Source: Rutpela maculata
Taxonomy: Eukaryota > Arthropoda > Insecta > Coleoptera > Cerambycidae
Assembly: GCA_936432065.2 (NCBI GenBank)
Contig: OW386287.2
Span: 191,331,729-191,395,728, forward strand
Length of the DNA stretch: 64,000 nt
Direction of reading: 5' to 3'
Positions 45,626-56,410 of this stretch are shown in pieces. A program made the translations under genes and the position numbers. A model generated the notes under the pieces. It had not been told where the DNA came from and made no database searches. It saw only the letters and a list, made by a program, of their open reading frames with translations. Every line of letters starts with the position of its first letter. Position 1 is the stretch's first letter.

Positions 45626-47722
45626 TGGGTACGTGAATATATCCCTAATGTAGCAATAATTACTAAGCCCTTGACCCGACTACTCTCGAAAGACTGGCGC
45701 TTCAAGTGGAATCCGGAAGCCCAAGAAGCTTTTATTTTACTAAAAGAAGTATTGAATCAACCACTAGGACTACACCGGCCCGATTTTAACAAAATGTTCA
45801 TTTTACAAGCCGATGCGTCCCTGATAGGATTATCGGCCGTCCTTTATCAGCTAGGGGATAACGACCAGAAGCACATTATCTCTTATGCAAGCAACTCGCT
45901 GTCTCCAACAGAGAGAAATTATCACATAAACGAGTTAGAATGCCTGAGCGTCGTTAACTATATAAAGAAATATAAAATTTATTTGGCAGACCATCCTTTC
46001 ATCGTTAGAACTGACAACAGAGCATTACTATGGCCGAATAAGCATAAAGATGAAAAGACCAAATTTACACGATGGTCGTTATTACTTCAAGAATATAGCT
46101 TCTCGATAGAACATTGTCCTGGTAAAGAAAACATACTGGCAGACTATTTGAGCAGAAATCCTCAAGGCCCGAACGTCGAAGCAGACGACGAAGAGGAGAG
46201 AATGTATCCACCAAAATTCTCGTACAAGGAACGAATATCAGTGATTACCACATTGGAATTAAACGATCAGGTCAGAGAAGCGCAAACGCACTCCAGAGAT
46301 ATCCAAGACCAAATTGAACGATGGAATACTCTAGTGCGACAAGCAGATAAAACCGAGGCAGAGGTGAAATTCGTCAATACACGACAAGTGATAGGCGGAA
46401 CACTTTGGACGAGAGGCGAAAATGTCAAAGAAAAATTATACGTACCAAAACGCATGGTCATGAGAGTAATATCTCATTTTCACGAAGTAGGTCACCCCGG
46501 CCGCGATGAAACTGTTAGAATCATCTCGGGCCGCTATTATTTTAATAATTTGTCGAGACCAGTTAACAAATATTTAAATGAGTGCATTATTTGTAATTCC
46601 GTAAAAAGCAGACAGTCACAACCAAAGGCTCCTCTCAGAAGCCATGCTCCATCGCATCCGTTCGAAGTTCTAAGCGTCGATGTAATAGGACCGCTTCAGC
46701 GAACCAAAGATGCAGATAACCGATATATATTAATGGTAGAGGATGTATTTAGTAAGTGGGTCGAAGCCAAAGCGTTCACCCAAGTCAGTGGAAAAACAAT
46801 AGCACAATTTATCGAAGAGGAACTAGTGGCGAGATATGGCGTTCCGAGGGTCATCATTTCCGACCAGGGAGGCCACTTCAATTCCGGCTTTTACGATACG
46901 TTCTGTACACGTAACAATATTGAAAGATTCTTCACAGCAGCTTACCACCAACAGGCCAATCCAATAGAAAGGAGGGTGCAAGAAGCTAAGAAGATCTTAA
47001 AAACCTTATTATATGGTTCACCCAACGACGAGTGGGATCGACATGTTAGTCAGATGGCATATATCTTGAGAACAAGAAAAAACGCCGCTACGGGGCATAC
47101 GCCCAGTTTCGTAGTGCTCGGCTATGAATTACCGCAGATTGGTGATTGGAATATGTTCGCTTATAGACAAGAGCGTCGTAATCAAGCGGACGTTCCCCGC
47201 CTTGAAAGAGTCAAGGAGATTCGTAGAAATCAAACAAATTACCAATGGCGTTACGCGCCCAAAGTGGCGGTAACGCCGGTCGTATATAAAGTGGGAGATA
47301 TGGTAATGACTAAAAGGATCAGGAAGGATCATACCTTCACACCGTCGTGGAGTGGGCCACACAAGGTTTTAAAGAGATTGTCCGATGAAGTTTACCTCAT
47401 TCACAAGGGGGTAACTTCGACGAGATTACATGTCGATGCCATCAGGCCGGCACCTAAGGGAGATCCCGATGTTGAATTGGAATTGTCTGAAGAATCAGAA
47501 GATAGTCCGGATGAAACTCATCTTAGTGACGACGCTTCCTCATCAGACAATGAGATCGCGCCCAGGTCAGAGCGACGTAGCGATACCACACTGGTTCAAA
47601 TCAATGTTCCCGCAGATGCTCAAGATGAGCCGGATGTAATAAGTCGAGACCTCGATGATGCTCGAGATAAGCCAGACATAGAAGAGTCGCCTCTAGATAT
47701 TTCCGAGGTCGACCACGGCTAA
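45626..47722 (+). pseudogene. pol: Gypsy Pol remnant: RNase H and integrase
   Basis: The frame is open from 45626 to a TAA at 47720 but has no proper start. It begins at the end of RT (REYIPN, KPLTRLL). RNase H follows with acidic residues in LQADAS, NELECL, RTDNRALL and ADYLSR. Integrase then has its zinc part (HFHEVGHPGR, CIIC) and the core Asp (VDVIGPL), Asp (SDQGGHFN) and Glu (NPIERRVQE). A GPY/F-like module (SWSGPHKVLKRL) and an acidic tail end it. Protease and the RT palm with its YxDD motif are gone. The surviving domains look undamaged, so the deletion is recent. Confidence 0.9.
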
Positions 47723-48878
47723 TAGCCGTTTTTGCTTTTTTTTTATATTTTTTCTCAAAATTCTAAGTGGCGATTTTGACCTATATGCGGTCGAATCGAA
47801 AATTTAAAGTCTACTCCATGAGCAGACATGGAAAGACGGCGAGCCCGACGCAAGAGCGCGATCCGGTAAGCCTAGCTTCTCAAGAGCGAGAGCCGCCAAG
47901 TTCGAGTAATGGACGTAGGCATAAGTACGAATCAGTACGAGTTTCGGAAGCTGTTTTTCTTATGCAAGAAGACAACTTCTATTTTAATCATTTTAAGTCA
48001 ACAAAATTAACGTATACCCCAAATGGAAACTACGAGTTTCAGAAGCCGTTCTTCGCTCAAGAAGGCGCTTCAATTTTTTTTTTTTTATACTTTTTTCACA
48101 AGTCGTGATGACCGCACGAGTATCGTAAGCCGATTTAATCTACCTTACGAAGTAGAAACTACAAGACGAGTTTCAGAAGCCGTTCTTCGCTCAAGAAGAC
48201 GCTTCAATTTTTTTTTATACTTTTTTCACAAAGTAGTGATGACCGCACGAGTATCGTAAGCCGATTCAATCTACCTTACGAAGAACCAATTTCTAACCAT
48301 TATAAGTTAACAAAATTCATGTTAGAAAAATATTTCATTAAAAACAACACATTGTGTTTGTTAGTCGACGCGTCCCAGTCGACGACTTGCTAAAAAGTCA
48401 ATCTAGTTGAAGAACTGCATTTTCCATGTGCAGAAATGGAAAGATGACCCAGCCTGTCGCAAGGGCGCGGCATGGTGAAGTCTGGAACTCAAAGGCGAGG
48501 ACCGTCCAAGCTGCGGCATGGAGATATAGACAGCCTCTTCTAGAAAGGGCCGAAGTTAAGCAAGAGCGAGACCAGGGCAAAAAAGCGAGTGCAACGAATT
48601 AGTGAGAGTGGACGCTAATCAAAATTGTGCTACGCTTCGCTTCGCTTCGCACCTCGACGCGGGTGTAATTAAGTTGATAAAAATGTTGTATCAACTTGGC
48701 GTATTGTTTAAAAAATGTATTTATTTTTTAAGTTAGATAGGCGAATCAGCCGTCTGCCCCAATTAAGGCCGTTATTTTTAAACATCTGTACCATAGGTCA
48801 GACCGTCAAATGAAGGCATACAGACATACAAGTGAATATGGAAATTAAAGGCAATCGATGAGTAGAAAAGATTCAACC
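47723..48878. other. Gypsy 3' untranslated region with tandem repeat
   Basis: There is no envelope-like frame. A unit of about 134 bp ('acgagtttcagaagccgttc', 'gatgaccgcacgagtatcgt') is repeated at about 48032 and 48166. Positions 48640-48655 repeat CTTCG four times. Confidence 0.7.
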
Positions 48879-48890
48879 AAAGGAGGGGAG
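48879..48890 (+). promoter_or_regulatory. Polypurine tract
   Basis: AAAGGAGGGGAG directly precedes the 3' LTR and would prime plus-strand synthesis. Confidence 0.85.
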
Positions 48891-50766
48891 TGTTGTAGAA
48901 CTCTCCAAAATCGTCCTAAGTTGAAGACATAATCAAAATTCGACTTAGGCAAAAATTTCATTTAAAGACATTTTTGGGAGTCTGCAGAGGCGCAGATCAG
49001 TCCATAAGGACCGTTTTGGGTTCTATAAGGCGTTGGAAATGACCAGGTGAAAATTCGAAGAAACACCGAATTTTCACTTAGGAAAAATGTTTTTGGTTCA
49101 GAATATGAGAGTAGAAGTATATAATGACAAAGATTTATGAATAATATACTTTTTTCAAAGGTACCATAAATTGGACTTTGAAAAATAATATTTTTGGAAG
49201 GGCGTCAAAATTTGGCCCAAGAATCGATTTATCGAAAGTACGCCAAAGTTTCACTTGCAGACTAATTTTTCAAAACTGCGTTGAAATTTGGCTTGAAAAT
49301 CGATTTTTCAAAAGTACGCCAAAATTTCACCCGCAGATTAGTTTTTCAAAAGTACCTTGAAATTTGGCTCGAAAATCGATTTTTCAAAGGTACGCTAAAA
49401 TTGGTCTTAAAATGGATTTTTCAAAAGTACCACAAAGTCAGTTTAAAAAGTACCACGAAAATATAATTTAAATTATTTTTTATTTTTTATTCCTCAACCA
49501 AAGACATTGACCTTTGAGGTACGGTCATTGAAAGCCCAATTCTAAAGTATGAGCATAAAATTTTAACGATGCACTGCATCCGAAAGGCAAAATAGAAGAT
49601 TTTGTCAAAGCCGGCGTAGTGCCGATAAGCAAAAATTGATAAAAATCAATGCACATGTACAAGGCCGGTTTCTCGCATAGAAAGAGTTTGGATTGACCCA
49701 GCGGCTCGCAATTTGGTCGAGCGCGTTGAGTGGTCCAGACAAAGCAATGGTAGAAAAGCCAATAACAGGGCTTTTCAAATCACAAAGTTATAGAGAAAAA
49801 CGCCTTGTGCATAAAAATCCAAAAATTCAATTTTGCCTAAAAGTCGCTCGAAGGTGAGACGCTGCCAAATCGATAATATTAATCGACTGTGATAAGGGTT
49901 AGTAAGTCGTGGACTGATCGAACGCCACTCAACTTATGCAGTAATAAGTCCTCTGAATGTGTTTGAGTACGTGAATCTCCACGATACAAGAACTTTAAAG
50001 CTAAGTAGTCTCTAGCGAAACTAAATTCATTTAGTAAAACTTTTTTAAGTTAATTTCAGTCAGCCTTAATTATTCATTTACCCAGAGTCTGAAATGATTC
50101 TAAAAGCTCGCATTTTGATTCTGAGAAGGTATGTATGAATCTTTTCTACCTAATCGATCGTTAGCGTGAGCGCTCTCGCTTGTATGGTCTGAAAGTCACT
50201 ACCTTGATTGGGGAAGGCACGATTCTTATCTTGAGAATTTTGTATAACCAATTCTGTTAAATAAACGGATTCTTTGAACTAATATTTCTTAATTGATCTT
50301 GAGGCCTGTTGACGGTCTATAATCCCTGGAACTTTCGTATAGAAAACCGGATGTGTCGAGTTAATTCGCATTAACGTTCGACCTTCTGGTTGCTTTACGG
50401 AGGTTTGATAGGGATTTTTTTATGCGTTTTTTTTGAGAAATATATTCCGTTATTAATGGACCAAAACGTGATTTTCGCGTACCAAAACTAATCCCTCCGC
50501 AGAGAAATTCTTCGGTTGGGATTTTTTTATGCAAAAATTCAGGAAATTAAGAGGTGCCTAAACCCCTAACGAGGGAATTCGGGTCCAGAGAGAGCGTAGT
50601 TTCCGATCTGTGGTAGTGCAGCCTTGGTCCATTACTCGGCTACCGAAGTGCATCTTATCTCGAACCCGCCTGGGAGGTAGAAGAACGGGGTAATACGCGA
50701 CTGGCGCCCCCTGAGAAATAAATTGGTGTCGCGTCATTTTGACGCCCGGTAGTGCGTTCTTCTACA
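48891..50766 (+). repeat. 3' LTR, 1876 bp
   Basis: It starts TGTTGTAGAA and ends TTCTACA as in the 5' LTR. It has two 76-bp units and an extra segment of about 38 bp (near 49439-49476, 'agtttaaaaagtaccacga') that the 5' LTR lacks. TATATAAT at 49118-49125 is a possible TATA box, absent from the 5' LTR. Confidence 0.9.
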
Positions 50767-52058
50767 GTACCACCTCCCCCGATCCAGTTATTTGAAAGGG
50801 CGTCATTTAAATATCTCCGTATTTCTATGGCTTCGTGGCAGGAACGCCGTCCTGTTGAAACCACATATTTTTTCGAATTTCTAATGGGACATCCTCCAGT
50901 AAAATCGGCAGCTCATTTTCCAAGAAATACTGATATCTCTCTACATTCAAGCGATGCGGCAGCTCAAAGTGACCGATGAACTCGTTCCAAATCCCACTCC
51001 ACAGGTTTACACTAAACTGGTGCTAGAAGTTGGATTCCCTTGAGTTGTGGGGATTCCGAATCCAATAGTAGTGCGTACTGTGGGTGTTGAATAGCCCAAA
51101 TCTTTTAAAATGGGATTGATCGGTCCATAAAATTTTATTGAAAAAATTAGGGTCTCGCCGATTTCTTCGTAGCATCTCTCTGCAAAATTGTATTCTAATC
51201 GGATAATCATCGGGTAATAATCTTGCACCCTCTGGATATGATACGGGCTGTTAGTACGTAAAATTCTGTGAACAGATGTTGCCTTACACTAATCATTGGA
51301 TCTAGCTCAATTTCATGCAATAATTCTTCTTCGCATTCCGGATTGATCCTAGATCTAGGCTCCTGATGTATTGCGCCAAGAATAACTCCTACCGCGTAAG
51401 AAATATGAAGTCGGAAAACGTTACTGCGGTGGTCCCGCTTGTCCTTCATTTCTTCTTGTGTAGTAAGAAATAAATATATAAATTTTTAATTATTTGTTAT
51501 TTAATTTTTCCATCATACATTTCCATTCATCATTTTGTACAGTTTTGGTTAATTTAATTTTCCTCGTTTTTTTGGATTTATCACGATTAATGACTTTTTT
51601 TAAATGTTTCGATGGTTGCACGAATTTGAAATATTTTTCATGTAACTATCATAAACCAAAGTTTTTAACATTATGTTCACATCGTCATCGAATATATTTT
51701 TTTAGAATACTCGTTTGTACTTTTTTTCTCAGAAACAGAAATTTTAGCAAAAAAAAAACAAAAAAAAAGGTGTTTACATTAATCATCAATAAAACCTAGT
51801 TACTTTATGTGGTTAGTACATTACCAAAGTATATCTGTGGCGAATTTCAGGCCAATACATTGATTAGTTTTAGCACAGTGGTGATTTTTGTAAGGAAGGA
51901 AGTAAATTCCCCAAAAATCTCAAAAGCACGAATAACTTTTAAACCGTTGACTTTTGGATAACCCTATATTATGTTCAGGAGGTTGGTAGTGATGTCCTTT
52001 TTCACCAGGTTTCTTTTTGACCACTGTCTCTGGGACACCCTGTATAAAAATAACTTAC

Positions 52059-52281
52059 CTTCTCAAAAAAATAGCATTACACTTTCATCAGTTCTTATTG
52101 CGTTTTTTGCCACCCTCCACTTACAAAATATTTCATATACCTTCTCGTATTTTTCCTTGGATTTTAAAGGAAGTAAGCTCGAAGATGCTTCTCGAGCGGC
52201 ATTTAAAATGTCTTCAGAACAATTTTCTAAATTGTTTTCAGTAGCAATATTCATTTTTATGATTAATATATAACATATCAA
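52059..52281 (-). pseudogene. Tyrosine-recombinase-like N-terminal exon (- strand)
   Basis: The - strand frame reads MICYILIIKMNIATENN, then SSSLLPLKSKEKYEKVYEIF, CKWRVAKNAI and DESVMLFF. It has the same LxPxKSxxxYxxxYxxFxxW pattern as the exon at 23593. The frame ends at a TGA made by a run of seven T; right after it the sequence is AGAAG|GTAAGTT, a near-ideal splice donor at 52058-52059. The Tc1/mariner-type element is inserted 8 bp into that intron. Thus this is probably the first exon of a recombinase gene with a small frameshift; downstream exons are not seen. Confidence 0.6.
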
Positions 52282-52748
52282 TTCGACTCACAAAAATTAT
52301 ACTTAACTGTTATTATATAAATAAACAATGCCGTGTTAGTTACTAGGCTACGGAAATCCTACACAAGTGACAAGTACCTACTATGAAACTTTTTAAATTT
52401 CAAACTTTGTAATGCTTTTATATCTATCACGATTTGCTTATAATTACCTACTAACAAAAAATGCGAGAAAATAGTATAAACAAATCTCTTAAGAAAAGCT
52501 GTTTTACTAAACTCATATAGTTTTGGAATTTTTGAGTTACTCGCTCTATCGTACTCAGAAACTATATTCGTTTACTAAAACTTTGTTTTTCGAAACTTGT
52601 TGTTTAATGTACTATGAAGAAATCATAAATGGTATAATTTTTAAAATAGTTTCAGATATTTCTCATTGCTCTAAGTATATATACAGTTTTTATCATCATC
52701 TCACTCTGCAAAATCCTATCCTTAAGTGCTATCCCATTACTTATGAAT

Positions 52749-53008
52749 CAGTGGCATACCCAGCTTTTTGGGGTGGAGGGGACAGTCCGTTTAAAAGGCG
52801 GTGTGGTGCAAATAAAAGGACGTTTTCCAGATCTAACAATTGATGAGCGTGAGGCGCGAAATAAAATTTTTTTGAATTGCGAGGACCGCAAAATTCAAGA
52901 ACATATTTTAACGAACGGGGGGCGAAGAGTGTTATTAGCGTTAATAAAGTTCCCTGATTTTCCAAAGCAGGGGCGGGAGGGCAAAGTATCCCCCTAGTTA
53001 CGCCACTG
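52749..53008. mobile_element. hAT-type MITE-like element
   Basis: The ends CAGTGGCATACCCAGC and CTAGTTACGCCACTG are imperfect inverted repeats of the same kind as those at 17193 and 22052. Unlike those, the flanks (TTATGAAT and ATCACCCT) do not match, so no duplication supports it. It lies just outside the outer TIR element. Confidence 0.6.
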
Positions 53009-53854
53009 ATCACCCTGTATATTATGGTATGGTATTACCGGAGTGAAGGAAGATTTAACTCGAATACTGGCCATTTTTTAAGGTTATACCCATTGAGGCA
53101 TTTGACCAGGACGTCAATATCTACAACTGTAATTTCAACTAATTCCACAGAAAGCCATTTTCTATAAGATTTGTGCGGCCTAAAAGTTCAGAACAATCTA
53201 AAAATGGTATATCATTTTTTTAGAGAACCCTTTTAGAATCTTTTCTTTTCAAAAAACTTTAATCAAAATCGATTCCTTTCATAATTAACCAATTAAGAAC
53301 GGCTTTTATCAGCGAAACTGAGCGCTGGTGTGCTAGACGCGAATAGAGCACACACCCAGCGAGGTGTGCAATTATTTTTTTATAGTAATGACTAATGAGT
53401 AACGATTGTTTTAGTGTAGACATTTCCCATTCATTTCTCCGCTATTTATTAAACTGTTCATTGAATTCTTCCGGTAATAGGAGATGACTAAAAACATATT
53501 GGCACGTCGCGGGAAGTAATATCTAATATGCGTGTGAGGGAGCATTCAAATACGAACACCCCTTTACACTCCTTCACTTGATCGCTGCCACCGCTCCGCT
53601 TCGTATCTTGAGAAAGTGGGGTGGAACCCATGAATATTATATTAACAAAACGTTCTCGATCTTGTATTTCTCTTTAAATAAATTAAAAGTTCTGACGTGG
53701 TTGTCTTTACGATAACTTTATCGTAGAGTTTACCTAATACATTGGTAATCAGTTTGACTGAATTTTCGATCTTCTGGAAATTTTATGAGTGGCTCTCAGG
53801 AAGCATCCTGAAATCTATACTTTGAAATAAAAATTTGTCTGAAAATAGTTATTT
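53009..53854. other. No feature recognised
   Basis: Positions 53010-53030 have 'caccctgtatat', a mariner-type end without a partner. No gene is seen. Confidence 0.4.
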
Positions 53855-54066
53855 ACACACAACTTACATATTTTTTTATTTATTTTGAAATTACCTACTT
53901 TCTGTATATTGTTGCACTAAGATGGGCACGCTAGGAGATTAGTTGTTTTGAGTGGTTCTCCAAAGATGAGTGTTTTAAAGTGTTTTCGTAAATAGTATAT
54001 TAGCGTGACCAGAAAGTATCAATATACAGAAAGTAGATAATTTCGTATAAAATAAAAAAGTGTAAA
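53855..54066. repeat. Inverted repeat, 212 bp
   Basis: The arms 'ttttatttattttgaaatta' and 'cctactttctgtatattg' pair with 'caatatacagaaagtagata' and 'tataaaataaaaaagtgt'. Related pieces lie near 28240 and 54230-54290. Confidence 0.65.
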
Positions 54067-54296
54067 TGACTGAATTTAAATAAACGATTTAAGTATTTTC
54101 AATATATTCTTTTACTTTTAAATGCTAGGAATGCTATCATGAAATTCAATACTTCGTCAGTATTAGCTAGAAGAGTAGTTGTTTCTTATTAGTTCTCCAA
54201 TAATGAATGTTTTAAGGTATTTACCTAAGTGTTATATTAGCGTGCCCAGATTAGGGTAACAGTGTACAGAAAGTAGGTAATTTTATTTTAAATAAA

Positions 54297-54941
54297 AAAC
54301 CGCTGCCCAAGGAATCACTACTTCCACATCCGGATTTTCTATCCAAGTCACACAACAAAAAAATTTTGTATCTGGAAATAATTGTTTATGGAACTTAATA
54401 TAATACAAAAACCCATAAAACGATACCCCACATCGGTAGTGGGGTGGGGGTGGTGACAGGGGGTGGGAGTGGGGGATAAAGTAAAAAAAATATTTTGAGG
54501 TTTCTGGTTCTTGTACACACACTAAATCACATTTTTTTTCATCCCCTTTAATAATGGGGTGGGGGTGGTAATGGGGGGTGGCTATTGCCAAATTTTTTTT
54601 TGAGAACTTAGCTTCTCTTGTCTATACTAAATATCAATTTTATGAAGTCTTACCTGCTTGATTTACCTATTTACTCCAAATTTACCCCCAATTTACCCCC
54701 AACCCTTCGACGGAACAAGATGAAAATATAATCTAGTTCTAGATCTCGTTAAAGTACATATGTGTACCAAATTTCAAGTTAATAGACAGACAGACAGACC
54801 GACAGACAGACCGACAGACAGAAATTTTTTTTTCGCTCAAACTTGAAATCTCGACGTTTTATGACATTCTAAGCCTATTTGAACAATAAAAATTTTTAAA
54901 AATTTTTTTGTCGTTCCTATACTTCCACTGGATGTGGAAGT
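54297..54941 (-). mobile_element. ACTTCC-family repeat, copy 6 (complete)
   Basis: 645 bp, starting 'accgctgcccaaggaatcac' and ending 'cttccactggatgtggaagt'. The GACAGACA tract (54784-54821) is expanded relative to the other copies. It is inserted in a repeat also seen near 28180. Confidence 0.8.
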
Positions 54942-54997
54942 AATAAATAAAAAAGTGTGTAAGTTGTGATTTGTTTAATACCCAAATAATATTCTCT

Positions 54998-55592
54998 ATA
55001 TGATGTAAAGAACCAAAATGGCCGACTTCCGGTTTCGATATATGAAAATCAAATTTTTAAATGGGACAACCTATATATTTTTTTCCTGCTGGCCAAAATA
55101 AATATGATCATATCAAATACTATTTTGATTTTCAAAAACTATAGATTTTGTAATTGTTAGTTTATTATTGTAAAAAATCGATTATCAAAGCATTTATTTT
55201 TTTAGTTAGGTGTAAATTTAGTACAAAGAGAAGGTAGACATTAAACATACGATTTTTTCCCATAATTTAAAGATCTAATTAAATAACAAGTTGTCCCTTA
55301 GGAGTGAAAAATAAATCGTGTTTAATGTTAGTATCTGAAGAGATAATATTTTAAAGGTGCTTGCAGACCTATTTTTAACCGCAAAATCGCGTCCTTTTAT
55401 GATTAAAACTAAATATTTAAAAAAATTTATGTTTTTTGAAAATCAAAATAATATTTGAGGGTCAGATCGTATATATTTTGGCCAGCAGGATTCAAACATA
55501 TAAACATATACAGGTCCCATTTAAAAATTTGATTTTTATGTCAATTGCATAAAAACCGGAAGTCGGCCATTTTGGATCTTTAGACCATATAA
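54998..55592. mobile_element. Inverted-repeat element, about 595 bp
   Basis: The left end (TATATGATGTAAAGAACCAA, then ATGGCCGACTTCCGGTTT) pairs with the right end (AAACCGGAAGTCGGCCAT, then GGATCTTTAGACCATATA) through arms of about 170 bp, including 'cctgctggccaaaat'. The spacer is non-coding. TA may be the target. Confidence 0.72.
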
Positions 55593-56159
55593 ATCGAAAT
55601 TTCATCCCATATCACTGCAACAAATTTGAGAAAAATTTATTTGCCCATTCAAAAGTGACAAGAGTGTCCCTATGGGTATATCTGGTATACCATACAAAGT
55701 AGTATAGATTTCAAGATATCGATCTTTTTAGATAGGTATTTTCGTTTATTATTAGAATTTTTGTTAACAAACAATATCATTGTACTATTGAATGATTTTA
55801 ATCTGTGTTAAATATGTTTTTCCTAAAACGCAATGGGTACCTTCAAATAATACAAAAAAAGTGTTCAAAATGAGATTATAAAAAATTTTGCATACAAAAT
55901 AAAACGCTTGGGTGTGTTTCTGTAGAACTAAATTTGAATTGAATGGCATTTTTTCAAAAATGCACACATAAAATACATCCAAATAGCTTTAAAAACTTCT
56001 TTGTTTTATTCCCTTTTCAGTTGTGTATGATGGGGATACTAAACATATTTTTTTATAAAAGACAAATTTTATTAGGCAGGCAGAAATACAGCGTTTGGAT
56101 CCATGTATGTTATGATGTTTAGAATTAATGAGGTAAAGAAACAATTAAAAAAAAATTCA
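55593..56159. other. No feature recognised
   Basis: AT-rich, with no motif found. The frame 55785-55982 is not supported. Confidence 0.4.
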
Positions 56160-56410
56160 ATACTTTTGATGTTCAAAGTACGAACCATCGTTTCTAATAC
56201 ATCGACGTGCTCCTCTTCTCACTTTGGTGGTGATGATGCATACTCACTTCTTTCTTAATTTTTGCACCTGCTTTATTAATTCGTGATGAGGTGATTTCAA
56301 TAAGTTATTTCAACCTTGTAAATAAGTTCTTTCGTTAGTCCCCAGATCTGAAAATCGAGAGGTATTAAGTCTGGGGACCACGCTGGTTGCAATATCTAAA
56401 AGGGCCGACA
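56160..56410 (-). pseudogene. Tc1/mariner-type transposase C-terminal remnant
   Basis: The - strand reads AWSPDLIPLDFQIWGLTKEL and, after stops and a frame change, RRGARRCIRNDGSYFEHQK. These are the SPDLxPLDFxxWG block with the third acidic residue and the usual C-terminus of the same transposase family as at 42664 and 10258. The earlier catalytic blocks are not present, and no TIRs were found around it. Confidence 0.72.

Larger units (their letters stand above)
42870..50766 (+). mobile_element. Ty3/gypsy LTR retrotransposon, internally deleted
   Basis: 7.9 kb, TG..CA ends, flanked by a 4-bp duplication GTAC (42866-42869, 50767-50770). It consists of 5' LTR, tRNA-Lys primer site, gag, truncated pol, untranslated region with tandem repeats, polypurine tract and 3' LTR. 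The LTRs are almost identical in their single-copy parts, so insertion is recent. Protease and most of RT are deleted, so the copy could move only with help. No envelope-like gene is seen after pol. Confidence 0.92.
42664..51449 (-). pseudogene. Tc1/mariner-type (DDE/D) transposase, split and frameshifted
   Basis: The protein would cut and paste the element at TA sites. Visible on the - strand are an N-terminal helix part (EEELLHEIELDPMISVRQ), then LWTDQSHFKRFG with the first catalytic Asp (near 51110), VNLWSGIWNEFIGHFELP, MWFQQDGVPA with the second Asp (near 50850), RYLND..NNWIGGGG, and after the gypsy insertion RWPARSPDLNPIDYFVWG with the third acidic residue (an Asp), ending at 42664. The insertion falls between the GGGG and RWP blocks, and the frame continues if it and one GTAC are removed. 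Several other frameshifts exist, so it was probably already dead. Confidence 0.8.
42103..52042 (-). mobile_element. Tc1/mariner-type transposon with long TIRs, split by gypsy
   Basis: The ends CAGGGTGTCCCAGAG are flanked by TA on both sides (42101-42102, 52043-52044), the classic Tc1/mariner target. The inverted repeats are unusually long: similarity between 42103-42655 and the complement of 51490-52042 runs for about 550 bp with divergence. Without the gypsy insertion the element is about 2.04 kb. Its transposase gene lies on the - strand between the arms and is broken. Confidence 0.85.
41812..52725. mobile_element. Outer TIR element holding the nested insertions
   Basis: The left end (TTGAGGATAGGATTTTGCAG at 41812) and the right end (CTGCAAAATCCTATCC..TTAA ending 52725) are inverted and match the 380-bp MITE at 12251. 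Apart from the 9.9 kb of nested elements, the element is about 970 bp. Near its right end lies a - strand recombinase-like exon (52059-52281), so this may be a remnant of the source element of the family. Its own target duplication is not visible. Confidence 0.65.

Noticed and set aside
47723..48878. Envelope-like gene of the gypsy element (errantivirus)
   Set aside because: No signal peptide, membrane segment or long frame follows pol; the stretch is tandem repeat and untranslated.
52749..53008. Target duplication for the MITE-like element at 52749
   Set aside because: The 8 bases on each side do not match, unlike the other hAT-type MITEs, so only the inverted ends support it.
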